A stretch of DNA of 64,000 bases from the NCBI RefSeq assembly GCF_004364805.1, contig NZ_SOAP01000001.1:2024147-2088146 (forward strand), written 5' to 3'. A model generated the notes under the pieces. The model was not told where the DNA came from. It saw only the letters and a list, made by a program, of their open reading frames with translations, and did no database searches. The translations under genes were made by a program, and so were the position numbers. Positions 53,466-62,101 of the stretch are shown piece after piece (position 1 is the stretch's first letter; every line of letters starts with the position of its first letter). The DNA comes from Pelagimonas phthalicica. Lineage in GTDB: Bacteria; Pseudomonadota; Alphaproteobacteria; Rhodobacterales; Rhodobacteraceae.

Positions 53466-53723
53466 ATGCACGATCTGGACAAGTTAAAGCGCCATGCGGC
53501 CCTCTTTGACGAGATGGCCCAGCTACAGGATGTCGATCTTGAGCAAGCGATGCTGGATGGACATCTATCGATTCCCGATCTGGATGACGCTGTCTTGCGC
53601 TGTGCCAATTGCAAAGAGCCGCGCGCTTGCGCTGTTTGGCAGGCGCAGCAAAGCGTGCCGGTGATACAGCCCCCGGCCTATTGCCAGAACCAGGAGCTGT
53701 TCACCGAGCTGAAGGAGGGATGA
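53466..53723 (+). CDS. DUF6455-family Cys-rich protein, copy 1
   Basis: An 85-residue protein with C-x2-C-x5-C-x17-C-x-N (CANCKEPRAC ... YCQN), preceded by a helical N-terminal segment. This Cys spacing is identical in the next two genes. Four Cys of this layout could bind a metal or an Fe-S cluster. It is the first gene of the triad and lies behind an FNR-type box. No signal peptide. Confidence 0.82.
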   Translation: MHDLDKLKRHAALFDEMAQLQDVDLEQAMLDGHLSIPDLDDAVLRCANCKEPRACAVWQAQQSVPVIQPPAYCQNQELFTELKEG

Positions 53724-53726
53724 GCC

Positions 53727-54026
53727 ATGAGTGATCTCGACATGCCGACACAGCCAAATCTGGTGCTTGGACCAGAGAACGACCATTACTGGCTTGTTCA
53801 ACGCATGGCCAAGGCCACGGGAATTGATCTGGTCCGCGCCGCCAATACCGACATTCTGACCCAACAGGATTGGGCCGGAATCGTGACCCATTGCCGGGGC
53901 TGCACTTGGTCTGACGGCTGTGGGCGCTGGCTGGACCAGCCGGATGACGCCCAGCGTGACCTGCCCAAGCCTTGCATCAACAGAAAACGCCTTGCCGAGA
54001 TCAAAGCGGAACTTGAGGAGCTGTAA
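53727..54026 (+). CDS. DUF6455-family Cys-rich protein, copy 2
   Basis: A 99-residue paralogue with THCRGCTWSDGCGRWL ... PCIN, the same C-x2-C-x5-C-x17-C-x-N spacing, and a conserved Trp after the third Cys. It starts 3 nt after copy 1. The family is known only as a domain of unknown function. Confidence 0.84.
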   Translation: MSDLDMPTQPNLVLGPENDHYWLVQRMAKATGIDLVRAANTDILTQQDWAGIVTHCRGCTWSDGCGRWLDQPDDAQRDLPKPCINRKRLAEIKAELEEL

Positions 54027-54028
54027 AA

Positions 54029-54292
54029 ATGGGCCAATATTTGGGTGATCCCGCCCGACATTTCTTTATGACGCGCAGTGTCGCGCGCACCATGGGGCTG
54101 AGCCTGAGCGAAGAGATGCAGGCCGGAACCCTGGACGCGGCAGCCTATGCGCGCATGGTCACAAATTGCCGGGGCTGCGCGCTGGTCGAGGCCTGTGAGC
54201 AATGGCTGGCGCAGCAAAGCAACCTGGTCAACACACCGCCCCCCGGCTGTTGCAACGGAGAAACCTTGACCAAGCTGTGCCGCTTGCACTGA
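54029..54292 (+). CDS. DUF6455-family Cys-rich protein, copy 3
   Basis: An 87-residue paralogue with TNCRGCALVEACEQWL ... GCCN, again the same spacing, with an extra Cys beside the fourth. It starts 2 nt after copy 2, so all three are probably translationally linked. A Rho-independent terminator follows. Confidence 0.84.
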   Translation: MGQYLGDPARHFFMTRSVARTMGLSLSEEMQAGTLDAAAYARMVTNCRGCALVEACEQWLAQQSNLVNTPPPGCCNGETLTKLCRLH

Positions 54293-54316
54293 TCGCGTTA
54301 CACAGGAAGTCACAGA

Positions 54317-54352
54317 AAAACCCCGACCAATGGCCGGGGTTTTCTTTTTCGG
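54317..54352. terminator. Bidirectional terminator after the DUF6455 triad
   Basis: A 12-bp stem AAAACCCCGACC / GGCCGGGGTTTT with one mismatch and a 3-nt loop, T-rich on the plus strand and A-flanked on the left. It serves the convergent triad and NDUFA9-like genes. Confidence 0.85.
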
Positions 54353-54367
54353 TGTTTGGTCCTGACC

Positions 54368-55351
54368 CTACTGCGTGCGCAGGTTCTTGGCCGAATCCTT
54401 GATCGCGTCGAACTGGCCCGAGGGGCGGAAGCGCCAGAGATATTCGGGCAGCAGGGTTTCCATCGAAACCGGCTTGATGCCGAGATCAGCAAAACCTTTG
54501 GCATCGTCTGCGACGATATTGTCGGTTTTCAGGCTGCGCACTTGGTCACCGGTGATCTGAGCCGGGATCAGGCCCAGCGACAGTTTGGCCGTGATTTCCG
54601 AAATCGGGGCGACAATCGACGCGGCCCAGAAGGGCAGGTTCAAGACCAGACGACGGCGGTGGATCACACCCAGCATGGTGCCCATCAAGTCGCGGAAGCT
54701 CTGCGTATCCGGGCCACCCAGCTCATAGGTGCCAGCGGCGACCTGACCCAGGGTGGCATTGACCGCTGCCTTTGCGACATCATCCACATAGACCGGCTGG
54801 AATTTGGTTTCCGCGCCGACAATCGGCAGGATCAGGCTGTAACGCGCCATGGTGCCAAAGCGGTTAAAGAAGTTGTCCTCGGGGCCAAACATCACCGAGG
54901 GGCGCAGAATCACCGCATCGGGCATGGCGGCCAGAACGGCGGCTTCGCCCTTGGCCTTGGTTTGCGCATAGATGCTATCGCCATTGGCATCCGCACCGAT
55001 TGCGGAAATATGGGTCAGCTGCGCGACGCCCAGCTCAGCCGAGATTTTGGCGATCCGTTCAGCACCCTCGACATGCACGGCGTCAAATTTGTTTTTGCCG
55101 CCCTTGTCGAATGTGCCAACGCAATTGATCGCGGCATCAGCACCGGCCAAAGCGGCGCGCACGCTGTCATCATCGCGGATATTGCAAAAGACCGGGTCGA
55201 CCTGGCCAACCACGCCGTAGGGGCGCACATGCAGCGCCTCATTGGGGCGACGGACGGCAACGCGGACGCGCCAACCTTCTTTCGCCATGCGCCGTGCAAT
55301 ATAGCGCCCTAGGAATCCCGCTCCGCCGAAAATGGTGACGAGTTTAGGCAT
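54368..55351 (-). CDS. Complex I NDUFA9-like NAD(P)-binding protein
   Basis: A 327-residue atypical short-chain dehydrogenase-fold protein. The start at 55351 gives MPKLVTIFGGAGFLGRYIARRMAKEGWRVRVAVRRP, with the G-x-x-G-x-x-G Rossmann motif at about residues 9-14. HISAIGADANGDSIYAQTKAKGE has a Y-x3-K, though the Ser/Tyr site is not strictly conserved in this group. In alphaproteobacteria this family includes accessory subunits of respiratory complex I. It is convergent with the triad. Confidence 0.85.
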   Translation of the reverse strand: MPKLVTIFGGAGFLGRYIARRMAKEGWRVRVAVRRPNEALHVRPYGVVGQVDPVFCNIRDDDSVRAALAGADAAINCVGTFDKGGKNKFDAVHVEGAERIAKISAELGVAQLTHISAIGADANGDSIYAQTKAKGEAAVLAAMPDAVILRPSVMFGPEDNFFNRFGTMARYSLILPIVGAETKFQPVYVDDVAKAAVNATLGQVAAGTYELGGPDTQSFRDLMGTMLGVIHRRRLVLNLPFWAASIVAPISEITAKLSLGLIPAQITGDQVRSLKTDNIVADDAKGFADLGIKPVSMETLLPEYLWRFRPSGQFDAIKDSAKNLRTQ

Positions 55352-55454
55352 TGGGTCTCTCCTCATGCATGCGAGCTTGGCGCAGCATTACCTGCGTCGG
55401 GGGGTGCGGGCAAGGTGTAGGATTGCCGCGTGGAAATTTCTTTAAAAAAGATTG

Positions 55455-55482
55455 TTGACACCCCCTTAGGACCAGCTTAAAC
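55455..55482 (+). promoter_or_regulatory. Candidate promoter of tRNA-Leu
   Basis: TTGACA (55455-55460), a 16-bp spacer, then TTAAAC (55477-55482), about 18 bp before the tRNA 5' end. Confidence 0.55.
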
Positions 55483-55499
55483 CGCGCTCCACCAACCGT

Positions 55500-55586
<87 letters not shown>

Positions 55587-55772
55587 TAAAATCCCTCGAA
55601 ATACTTATACCTCTTTTGCACCTGATGTGCAGCGTGCAGTTGGAATGCGAATGGCGTTTTTTAATGCTGGCGCTTCGCCCGGATTGGCAAAGCTTAAGTT
55701 TTAATGTGACTGGAATCCCCTCTTGTGACGGATGCTCTGAGCTTCCTGCTACCCGGCGGCTGCCCGATCCTT

Positions 55773-56801
55773 TTAGACGCTTTCGGGTGAGTAGATGTTA
55801 AAGCCAAAGGTCACTCTTTGAGCGCCCGCGTCTGGACCAGCTTTTTGGGTTTTGAGCATGGTGGCGATTGTTGCCTGCGCAAAGCGGTCGAGCGGGTGAG
55901 AGATTACCATCGAGAGTGTCCCATCAATCAAGGCCGCGCGTGTGTCGTCGAACAGCTCATACCCGACCGCAATGAAATCACTGCGCTTGGGCGTATCCCT
56001 GAGCGCGGCGATGGCTCCGGTGATTCCCCCACCCGAGATAAACAGCCCGCACATATCGGGATGATCGCTGAGCAGCTTTTCCACATGTTCGCGGGCAACA
56101 GCCGCAGATTCATAGGTGGCCAAAGGCTCCAATAGGGTGAATTGCGAATTGTGTTCCCGGAAATAGGATCGAAAACCGCTTTCGTTCATTTCCTGGTTGC
56201 GCAGCCGGTGACTGCCGACCAGGATGCCGATCTTGCCCGGCTCACGCACCATTTTGTCGAATCCCCAAGCCGCTGTGCGCCCCACCTTCCAATTGTCCAA
56301 ACCCACAAAGCTGATATTCCCGCGCGCAGAGAGCGGGCCAATCAACGATGTGACCGGCACACCTGTCTCAAGCACCGTGTCAATGGCATCAGCCACCAGG
56401 GAATGCTGTGGCGCAACGATGGAAAGCGCATCTGTTCGCGCCCCGATCGAAACAATATGGGCCGCGACCTTTTCCGGAGACAGATCTTCGAGAAATTCCA
56501 GGGTTAGTTCGATGTTTTCGCCGCGCCAATTGGCGGCGGTTTCCGCAATCGCATCCCCGAAATCGCGATAAAACCTGCGCGCTCCGCGCTGAAGCAGCAC
56601 GCCCAACCTATGGGTTTTCTGATGAGATTTGACGGCATGTTCAATCGCCCCAAGGCCATAGAAGCCAATTTCAGAGGCGGCCTGCAACACGCGTTCGCGG
56701 GTCGGAGTCCGCACGGAAGACGCGTCGCTGAGAACGCGGTTTACAGTGGAAACTGAAACCCCGGCGGCCTTGGCGAGGTCTGGTATGGTCGGGCGCTTCA
56801 T
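55773..56801 (-). CDS. LacI-family transcriptional regulator
   Basis: A 342-residue repressor with an N-terminal LacI helix-turn-helix (IPDLAKAAGVSVSTVNRVLSDASSVRTPTRERVLQAASEIGF) and a periplasmic-binding-type effector domain. The start at 56801 gives the canonical MKRPTIPDLAKAAG. It is divergent from the sugar/cyclitol ABC operon and probably represses it, with a sugar or inositol as effector. The shared 295-bp promoter region contains several dyads. Confidence 0.92.
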   Translation of the reverse strand: MKRPTIPDLAKAAGVSVSTVNRVLSDASSVRTPTRERVLQAASEIGFYGLGAIEHAVKSHQKTHRLGVLLQRGARRFYRDFGDAIAETAANWRGENIELTLEFLEDLSPEKVAAHIVSIGARTDALSIVAPQHSLVADAIDTVLETGVPVTSLIGPLSARGNISFVGLDNWKVGRTAAWGFDKMVREPGKIGILVGSHRLRNQEMNESGFRSYFREHNSQFTLLEPLATYESAAVAREHVEKLLSDHPDMCGLFISGGGITGAIAALRDTPKRSDFIAVGYELFDDTRAALIDGTLSMVISHPLDRFAQATIATMLKTQKAGPDAGAQRVTFGFNIYSPESV

Positions 56802-56810
56802 GTCAAAAAA

Positions 56811-56869
56811 TCTCACAATTCTGGTCGAATGGCATGAAATGAGACAATTGCGTCTCTCATCCAGAATTG
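56811..56869. promoter_or_regulatory. Complex operator region between the LacI gene and the ABC operon
   Basis: Contains a perfect 9-bp inverted repeat CAATTCTGG (56816-56824) / CCAGAATTG (56861-56869) around an inner pair ATGAGA (56839-56844) / TCTCAT (56855-56860) and GAGAC-aattgc-GTCTC. The hexamers ATGAGA and TCTCAT recur at 60038-60062, upstream of the next transcription unit. Confidence 0.5.
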
Positions 56870-57097
56870 CCGTTGATATGATAGCTGTCAATATCGCATG
56901 ACAAATGAGCTGGCGACGCTCACGAAGAATCGAGCTGCCAGCTGTCGGGGGAGGCCCAACACACAGGTTTAAAGCCAGGAACGCGCAGGGTTTGCGCGAA
57001 CGGAGGAGGTGTGTCTCGCCCATCGAAATTGATGACCGTGAGGTCAACCAGAATGTCGAGCCGCAGTAGCGCGGTCTTACCAAGGGAGGAATTCGAC

Positions 57098-58057
57098 ATG
57101 AAACTTTTCAAAACACTTACCGCGACAGCAGTGGCAGCTGTGATGTCCTCGGGCGCAATGGCCGCAGACATCGCGCTGATCATTGGGTCCAACCAGGATT
57201 CGTTCTGGAACGTTGTCAAAAAAGGCGCTGAGCAGGCGGCGATGGTTGTCGAGGCCAATGGCGGTTCGCTGAACATTCTGCAGACCCAGAACTACGACAA
57301 CTATGGTGCTGACCTGGCGACCCTGATCGAGCAGGCCGTCGCGCAAGGTGTTGACGGTATCGCAACCGTTCTGCCTGCGCCTGACGCGCAAATGCCAGCG
57401 ATCCACGCCGCAATCGAAGCGGGTATCAAAGTGACCCTGCTGAACGGTGGTGGCGATTTCCTGGCTGAATCCGGCGCGCTGAACTATTTCGGGTCCGATG
57501 AATATGTTGCCGGTGTTGCTGGCGGTAAATACATGGCTGAAAAGGGTGCCAAGCACATCATGTGCCACATCCAGATCCCTGGTACGGTCAACCTGGAAGC
57601 CCGCTGCAAAGGCGTGAGCGATGGGGCAACCGAAGCCGGTGCCAAGGCGACCATCCTGCGCGTGCCTGCCAACCTGGATGGCGACGTTGCCGGGACCTCG
57701 GCCGCGATCGAAGCGGAGCTGAACGGTGACCCAAGCATCGATGCGGTTATCAACCTGGCAACCTGGGCGGCTGATGCCTCCTCGGCGGCAATCGAACAGC
57801 TGGGTAAAACCGACACCGTGATGCTGGGCACCTTTGACCTGAGCCCATCCACACTGGACCGCATCAAGGCCGGTACTCAGGCCATGGCCATCGACCAAAC
57901 GCCTTACTACCAGGGCTTCCTGTCAGTCTCCACTCTGGCCGCCCATATCGATTTTGGCACCAAAGTTGCGACCGCGCCTGTTTTGACCGGCCCGGCAATT
58001 GTTGATGCCTCGAACATCGATGCGACCTTTGCAGGCGTCAAGGCGGGCACTCGCTAA
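57098..58057 (+). CDS. Sugar ABC transporter substrate-binding protein (FrcB/RbsB class)
   Basis: A 319-residue periplasmic binding protein with a signal peptide (MKLFKTLTATAVAAVMSSGAMA) and the Peripla_BP_4 pattern (IALIIGSNQDSFWNVVKKGAEQAAMVVE). The ATG at 57098 follows AAGGGAGGAA. It is the first gene of a binding protein-permease-ATPase operon; the following inositol-type genes suggest a cyclitol or related sugar as ligand. Confidence 0.9.
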   Translation: MKLFKTLTATAVAAVMSSGAMAADIALIIGSNQDSFWNVVKKGAEQAAMVVEANGGSLNILQTQNYDNYGADLATLIEQAVAQGVDGIATVLPAPDAQMPAIHAAIEAGIKVTLLNGGGDFLAESGALNYFGSDEYVAGVAGGKYMAEKGAKHIMCHIQIPGTVNLEARCKGVSDGATEAGAKATILRVPANLDGDVAGTSAAIEAELNGDPSIDAVINLATWAADASSAAIEQLGKTDTVMLGTFDLSPSTLDRIKAGTQAMAIDQTPYYQGFLSVSTLAAHIDFGTKVATAPVLTGPAIVDASNIDATFAGVKAGTR

Positions 58058-58144
58058 ACCGCGATTTTGAAACAGTCCCAGCCGGGCAGGGGTTCGGCTG
58101 GGCATTTAAGGTCTTTGGCCTTTTGGAAAAAAGGGAGTGGCTCC

Positions 58145-59194
58145 GTGTCAGAGAGCATCACACAACAAAAGACGGACGAAACGGCCCCCACATCCGGTGG
58201 TTTTTCCTTCGGTGAACTTATTCGCAGCCCCGCGGCGGGTGCCTTTTTCGGCATGATTATCGTCTTTCTCATCTTTAGCTTATTTGGCTTTCAGCGGAAC
58301 TTTCTGTCGGTGGGTGGCTTGGCGAACTGGATGAACTTTGCCAGCACCGTGGGGATCATCGCTATTCCCGTTGCTTTCCTGATGATCGCGGGCGAGCTGG
58401 ACATTTCGACCGGCGCGGTTCTGCCCGCCTCTGCGATGATGCTTGGCATCACTTCCGGACATTATGAATTGCCGATGTGGCTTGGCATTACCATGACGCT
58501 GTTGATGGCGGCGGGTGTCGGGCTGATCAACGGGTTGTTGGTGACCCGAACTCAAGTGCCGTCCTTTATTGTGACCCTGGCCACGCTCTTTGCTGTTGGC
58601 GGTCTGACGCTTGCTCTGTCCGATGCTTTGATCAACAACACCAATGTGTCGCTCTATTCCCCGGATTGGGCCAAGGCGATTTTTGGCACGCGTTATTTCG
58701 GTTTCCGCACCTCGGTCTTTTGGTGGCTGGCCCTAATCGTCGTCTTTTTCTTTTTCCTGCACAGATCACCCTGGGGGAACTGGGTTTTCGCCGTGGGTGG
58801 CGACGCTGAAAGCGCGCGCAACGCCGGTATTCCTGTCAACCGCCTCAAGATCTGGCTGTTCATCCTGTGCTCGGTCTGCACGGCCCTGGCGGGTATCTGT
58901 CAGGTCGTACAGTTCAATTCGGCGCAGTCTGCAACCTTCTTCAACATGATCTTTTTCACAATCATCGCCTCGGTTGTGGGTGGTGTGTTGTTGAATGGTG
59001 GCTTTGGCTCGGTTGTCGGCGTCGTGTTCGGTACCATGACCCTGGGCATTGTGCAGCAAGGGATCAACTACACCGAAATCGACCGCAACCTGTCCTTGCT
59101 GATCATCGGCGTGATGCTTTTGATCGCGGTTCTGATGAACGGAACCTTCCAGAAACTGGCGACCAGTTGGTCGACCAAGAAAGATAAGGGGTAA
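58145..59194 (+). CDS. Sugar ABC transporter permease (RbsC/FrcC class)
   Basis: A 349-residue inner-membrane protein with about ten hydrophobic helices and the RbsC/FrcC layout, including SFIVTLATLFAVGGL. I chose the GTG at 58145, preceded by AAGGGAG, since the upstream ATG would add an unrelated segment. It lies between the binding protein and the ATPase. Confidence 0.9.
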   Translation: MSESITQQKTDETAPTSGGFSFGELIRSPAAGAFFGMIIVFLIFSLFGFQRNFLSVGGLANWMNFASTVGIIAIPVAFLMIAGELDISTGAVLPASAMMLGITSGHYELPMWLGITMTLLMAAGVGLINGLLVTRTQVPSFIVTLATLFAVGGLTLALSDALINNTNVSLYSPDWAKAIFGTRYFGFRTSVFWWLALIVVFFFFLHRSPWGNWVFAVGGDAESARNAGIPVNRLKIWLFILCSVCTALAGICQVVQFNSAQSATFFNMIFFTIIASVVGGVLLNGGFGSVVGVVFGTMTLGIVQQGINYTEIDRNLSLLIIGVMLLIAVLMNGTFQKLATSWSTKKDKG

Positions 59195-59199
59195 GCGGG

Positions 59200-60027
59200 A
59201 TGTCTGACAAGAAACCAGTTCTCGAACTCCGCAAAGTCGACAAGTCCTTTGGCCCGATCGACGTGCTCCATGAAATCAGCCTGAAGGTCCGCGAGGGCGA
59301 AGTGCTCTGCCTTTTGGGGGACAATGGTGCCGGCAAGTCGACCCTGATCAAGACCCTGGCCGGTGTTCACAAACCAACACGCGGCGAGATCCTGATGGAT
59401 GGCGAGCCGATCACCTTTAGCGGCCCGCGCGAAGCACAAGGGCGTGGGATTGCCACCGTACACCAATTTGGCGGTACCTATCCGCTGATGTCGGTTGGGC
59501 GGAACTTCTTTATGGGCATGGAGCCGACCAAAGGGTTTGGTCCGTTCCGGGTTTTCGACCGGGAAAAGGCCAACCGTATCGCGGTGGAAGAAGTCCAGAA
59601 GATGGGGATTACCCGTATCACAGACGGTGATCGTCTGGTTGGCGGCCTGTCTGGCGGTGAGCGGCAATCGCTTGCCATTGCCCGCGCGGTTTACTTTGGG
59701 GCGCGTGTTCTGATCCTTGATGAACCAACCGCGGCGCTTGGGGTCAAACAGGCGACCCACGTTTTGCGTATCGTGAACGAGGCCAAGCGGCGCGGGCTGG
59801 CGGTGGTGTTCATCACCCACCAGGTCATGCATGCGCTGGCGGTGGGCGATCACTTTGCCGTTCTGATCCGGGGGGCCATCGCGGCCGATTTCCGCAAGGG
59901 CGAGAAAAGCCGCGAGGAGATCACCGATCTCATGGCGGGTGGCGAAGACATGGCCTCGCTTGAGGCGCAGTTGGAAACCTACATGGATGACCACGAAGGC
60001 CATCCGCCGCAACTCAGTACGTCCTGA
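59200..60027 (+). CDS. Sugar ABC transporter ATP-binding protein (single-domain)
   Basis: A 275-residue ABC ATPase. Walker A GDNGAGKSTLIKTL, signature LSGGERQSLAIARAVYF and Walker B VLILDEPTAAL are present. It has only one nucleotide-binding domain, unlike the double-length RbsA type. This and the B-C-A gene order match the FrcBCA arrangement. It ends the transporter operon; a dyad with ATGAGA/TCTCAT follows. Confidence 0.92.
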   Translation: MSDKKPVLELRKVDKSFGPIDVLHEISLKVREGEVLCLLGDNGAGKSTLIKTLAGVHKPTRGEILMDGEPITFSGPREAQGRGIATVHQFGGTYPLMSVGRNFFMGMEPTKGFGPFRVFDREKANRIAVEEVQKMGITRITDGDRLVGGLSGGERQSLAIARAVYFGARVLILDEPTAALGVKQATHVLRIVNEAKRRGLAVVFITHQVMHALAVGDHFAVLIRGAIAADFRKGEKSREEITDLMAGGEDMASLEAQLETYMDDHEGHPPQLSTS

Positions 60028-60037
60028 GAGGGCGACC

Positions 60038-60062
60038 TCTCATCTCTGATCAGAAAATGAGA
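60038..60062. promoter_or_regulatory. TCTCAT-N13-ATGAGA dyad upstream of the first inositol-type gene
   Basis: TCTCAT (60038-60043) and ATGAGA (60057-60062) in the 91-bp gap after the ATPase. The motif AAATGAGACA is shared with the LacI promoter region (around 56837). It could be a second operator of the same regulator. Confidence 0.45.
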
Positions 60063-60118
60063 CAGCGGTCCGGCTTTGCCGGGCCACTTTGCAAGACGCA
60101 TGCACGGAGAATTGCCAA

Positions 60119-61144
60119 ATGAGCATTCGCATAGCCATCATAGGTGCCGGGATCATGGGGGCCGATCATGCTGCGATCGTGGCCCAGGATTTGCCCGGTG
60201 CGACGCTGCAGGTCGTGTGTGACATGGACAGCGCGCGGGCCCGCAAAATTGCGGATGACCATGGCGTTGCCGACATCGCCAACGATCCGGAATCGGTGAT
60301 CAGCCGGTCTGACGTGGATGCCGTGATCGTGGCCAGCCCGGATTTTACCCATGCGCCTCTGTCCAAGGCCTGTATTGCCGCCGGAAAACCGGTGCTGTGT
60401 GAAAAGCCTCTGTCGCAGTCATCGGATGAATGCATTGAGGTTATGCAGCTGGAAGAGGCCGCCGGGCGTCCGTTTGTCATGCTGGGTTTCATGCGCCGCT
60501 ATGACCAATCCTATACCGAGATGAAGGCCGCCTTGACCTCGGGTCGGCTGGGGCGGGCGTTGATGATGCATAACTTTCACCGCAATGTCGAAACCCCTGC
60601 GGCGGATTTCACCGGTGCGATGGCAATCACCAATTCTGCCCCGCATGAATTCGACGTGGTGCGCCATGTTCTGGGGGCCGAGTTTTCTTCGATCACCGCG
60701 CAGCAGGCCCGTCGCTCGGATGATGTTGTTGCCCCTGTTGTGATGGTTTTGGAAACCGATGACGGCCAGCTTGTCACGGTGGAGGTCAACAACAACGCCG
60801 CCTATGGCTATGACGTGCGCGCCGAGTTGGTTGGTGAAGCCGGTTCTATTGCCATGAACAATGTCGCCTATACGCGTACAGACATGCGCCTGGCATCATC
60901 AACCCGGTACGACACAGACTGGCGAAGCCGCTATCACGAGGCCTATATCCGGCAAAATCGCGATTTCCTGCGTTTTGTGGAAACGGGCATGTTCCCGGAA
61001 ATCGCCTCGGATTGTTGGGACGGCTATTGCGCCGCCATCGTTGCCGAAGCTGGCGTCAAGGCCCTGTCTTCGGGGCAAAAGCAACCGATCACTCTTCAAG
61101 CCAAGCCTGGCATTTACACCACGAATAAGGGAATCGCGGCATGA
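60119..61144 (+). CDS. Gfo/Idh/MocA-family dehydrogenase
   Basis: A 341-residue NAD(P)-dependent oxidoreductase related to inositol 2-dehydrogenase. N-terminal IRIAIIGAGIMGADHAAIVA is the Rossmann motif, and GKPVLCEKPLSQSSDECIEV holds the E-K-P motif typical of the family. The ATG at 60119 is chosen over an upstream ATG because the Rossmann motif begins there. It probably oxidises a cyclitol or sugar. It overlaps the next gene by 4 nt. Confidence 0.88.
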   Translation: MSIRIAIIGAGIMGADHAAIVAQDLPGATLQVVCDMDSARARKIADDHGVADIANDPESVISRSDVDAVIVASPDFTHAPLSKACIAAGKPVLCEKPLSQSSDECIEVMQLEEAAGRPFVMLGFMRRYDQSYTEMKAALTSGRLGRALMMHNFHRNVETPAADFTGAMAITNSAPHEFDVVRHVLGAEFSSITAQQARRSDDVVAPVVMVLETDDGQLVTVEVNNNAAYGYDVRAELVGEAGSIAMNNVAYTRTDMRLASSTRYDTDWRSRYHEAYIRQNRDFLRFVETGMFPEIASDCWDGYCAAIVAEAGVKALSSGQKQPITLQAKPGIYTTNKGIAA

Positions 61145-62100
61145 AACTGGGATTTGTGTCAGACAGTCTGGGCGGCATGAGCTTTGAGCAGATGCTTGAT
61201 AACGCCGCACGAATGGGTGTGTCGGGTGTCGAAGTGAATACATGCGGTTGGTCAACCGCGCCCCATTTTGATCTGCCCTTGATGCTGAAAGATGCCGGGG
61301 CACGCAAAGCCTATCAGGCAGCGTTTGAGGATCGCGGGCTTGAGATCATCTCACTGAACGCAAACGGCAACCCGCTGCACCCGACCGACCCGGCCCAGGG
61401 CGAGGGGTTGCGCGACACGATCCGCGTTGCTGGCGAAATGGGGATCAAAACCATCTGCACAATGTCTGGCCTGCCGGCCGGCAGTGCCCAGGACACGATG
61501 CCAAACTGGGTGGTTTCGTCCTGGCCGCCCGAAACCCAAGAGATCCTGCAGTTCCAGTGGGAAGAAAGGCTCCTCCCTTTCTGGACCGACATCGCGACCC
61601 TGGCGAAAGAGTCCGGTATTGAACGCATCGCACTGGAACTGCACGGAAACCAATGCGTCTACAATGTTCCCTCCCTGTGGAAACTGCGCGACGCGGTCGG
61701 GCCCATGATTGGGGCAAATCTCGACCCGTCGCATCTTTTCTGGATGGGGGCGGACCCGCTTGTTGCTGCTGAGGCGCTGGGCGAGGCGATCTATCATGTC
61801 CATGCCAAGGACACGATGCTGAACGCGCCGGTCCAGGCCACGACAAGCCTGCTTGAAAACGGGTCCCTGATGGATATCCCGGCGCGCAGTTGGTCCTATA
61901 TCACCCTTGGCTTTGGCCATGGCGAAGAATGGTGGCGGCAGTTCTGCTACCGGCTCAAGATGGCGGGTTATGATGGCTGGCTGTCCATCGAGCACGAAGA
62001 TGTTCTTCTCAACTCTTTGGAGGGGCTGGAAAAATCCGTGTCCCTTCTTCAGGGCGTCATGCCCGTCTCTCCCTCTGACTACTCACCACAGGATATCTGA
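61141..62100 (+). CDS. Sugar-phosphate isomerase/epimerase (xylose-isomerase-like TIM barrel)
   Basis: A 319-residue AP-endonuclease-2-type TIM barrel. Metal-site segments are visible: ALELHGNQCVYN (Glu), ANLDPSHLFWMGAD (Asp-x-x-His), YHVHAKDTML (His-x-His-x-x-Asp) and SIEHEDVLL (Glu). It starts within the preceding stop and ends 1 nt before the next gene. Probably an epimerase or isomerase in the same pathway. Confidence 0.88.
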   Translation: MKLGFVSDSLGGMSFEQMLDNAARMGVSGVEVNTCGWSTAPHFDLPLMLKDAGARKAYQAAFEDRGLEIISLNANGNPLHPTDPAQGEGLRDTIRVAGEMGIKTICTMSGLPAGSAQDTMPNWVVSSWPPETQEILQFQWEERLLPFWTDIATLAKESGIERIALELHGNQCVYNVPSLWKLRDAVGPMIGANLDPSHLFWMGADPLVAAEALGEAIYHVHAKDTMLNAPVQATTSLLENGSLMDIPARSWSYITLGFGHGEEWWRQFCYRLKMAGYDGWLSIEHEDVLLNSLEGLEKSVSLLQGVMPVSPSDYSPQDI

Positions 62101-62101
62101 C

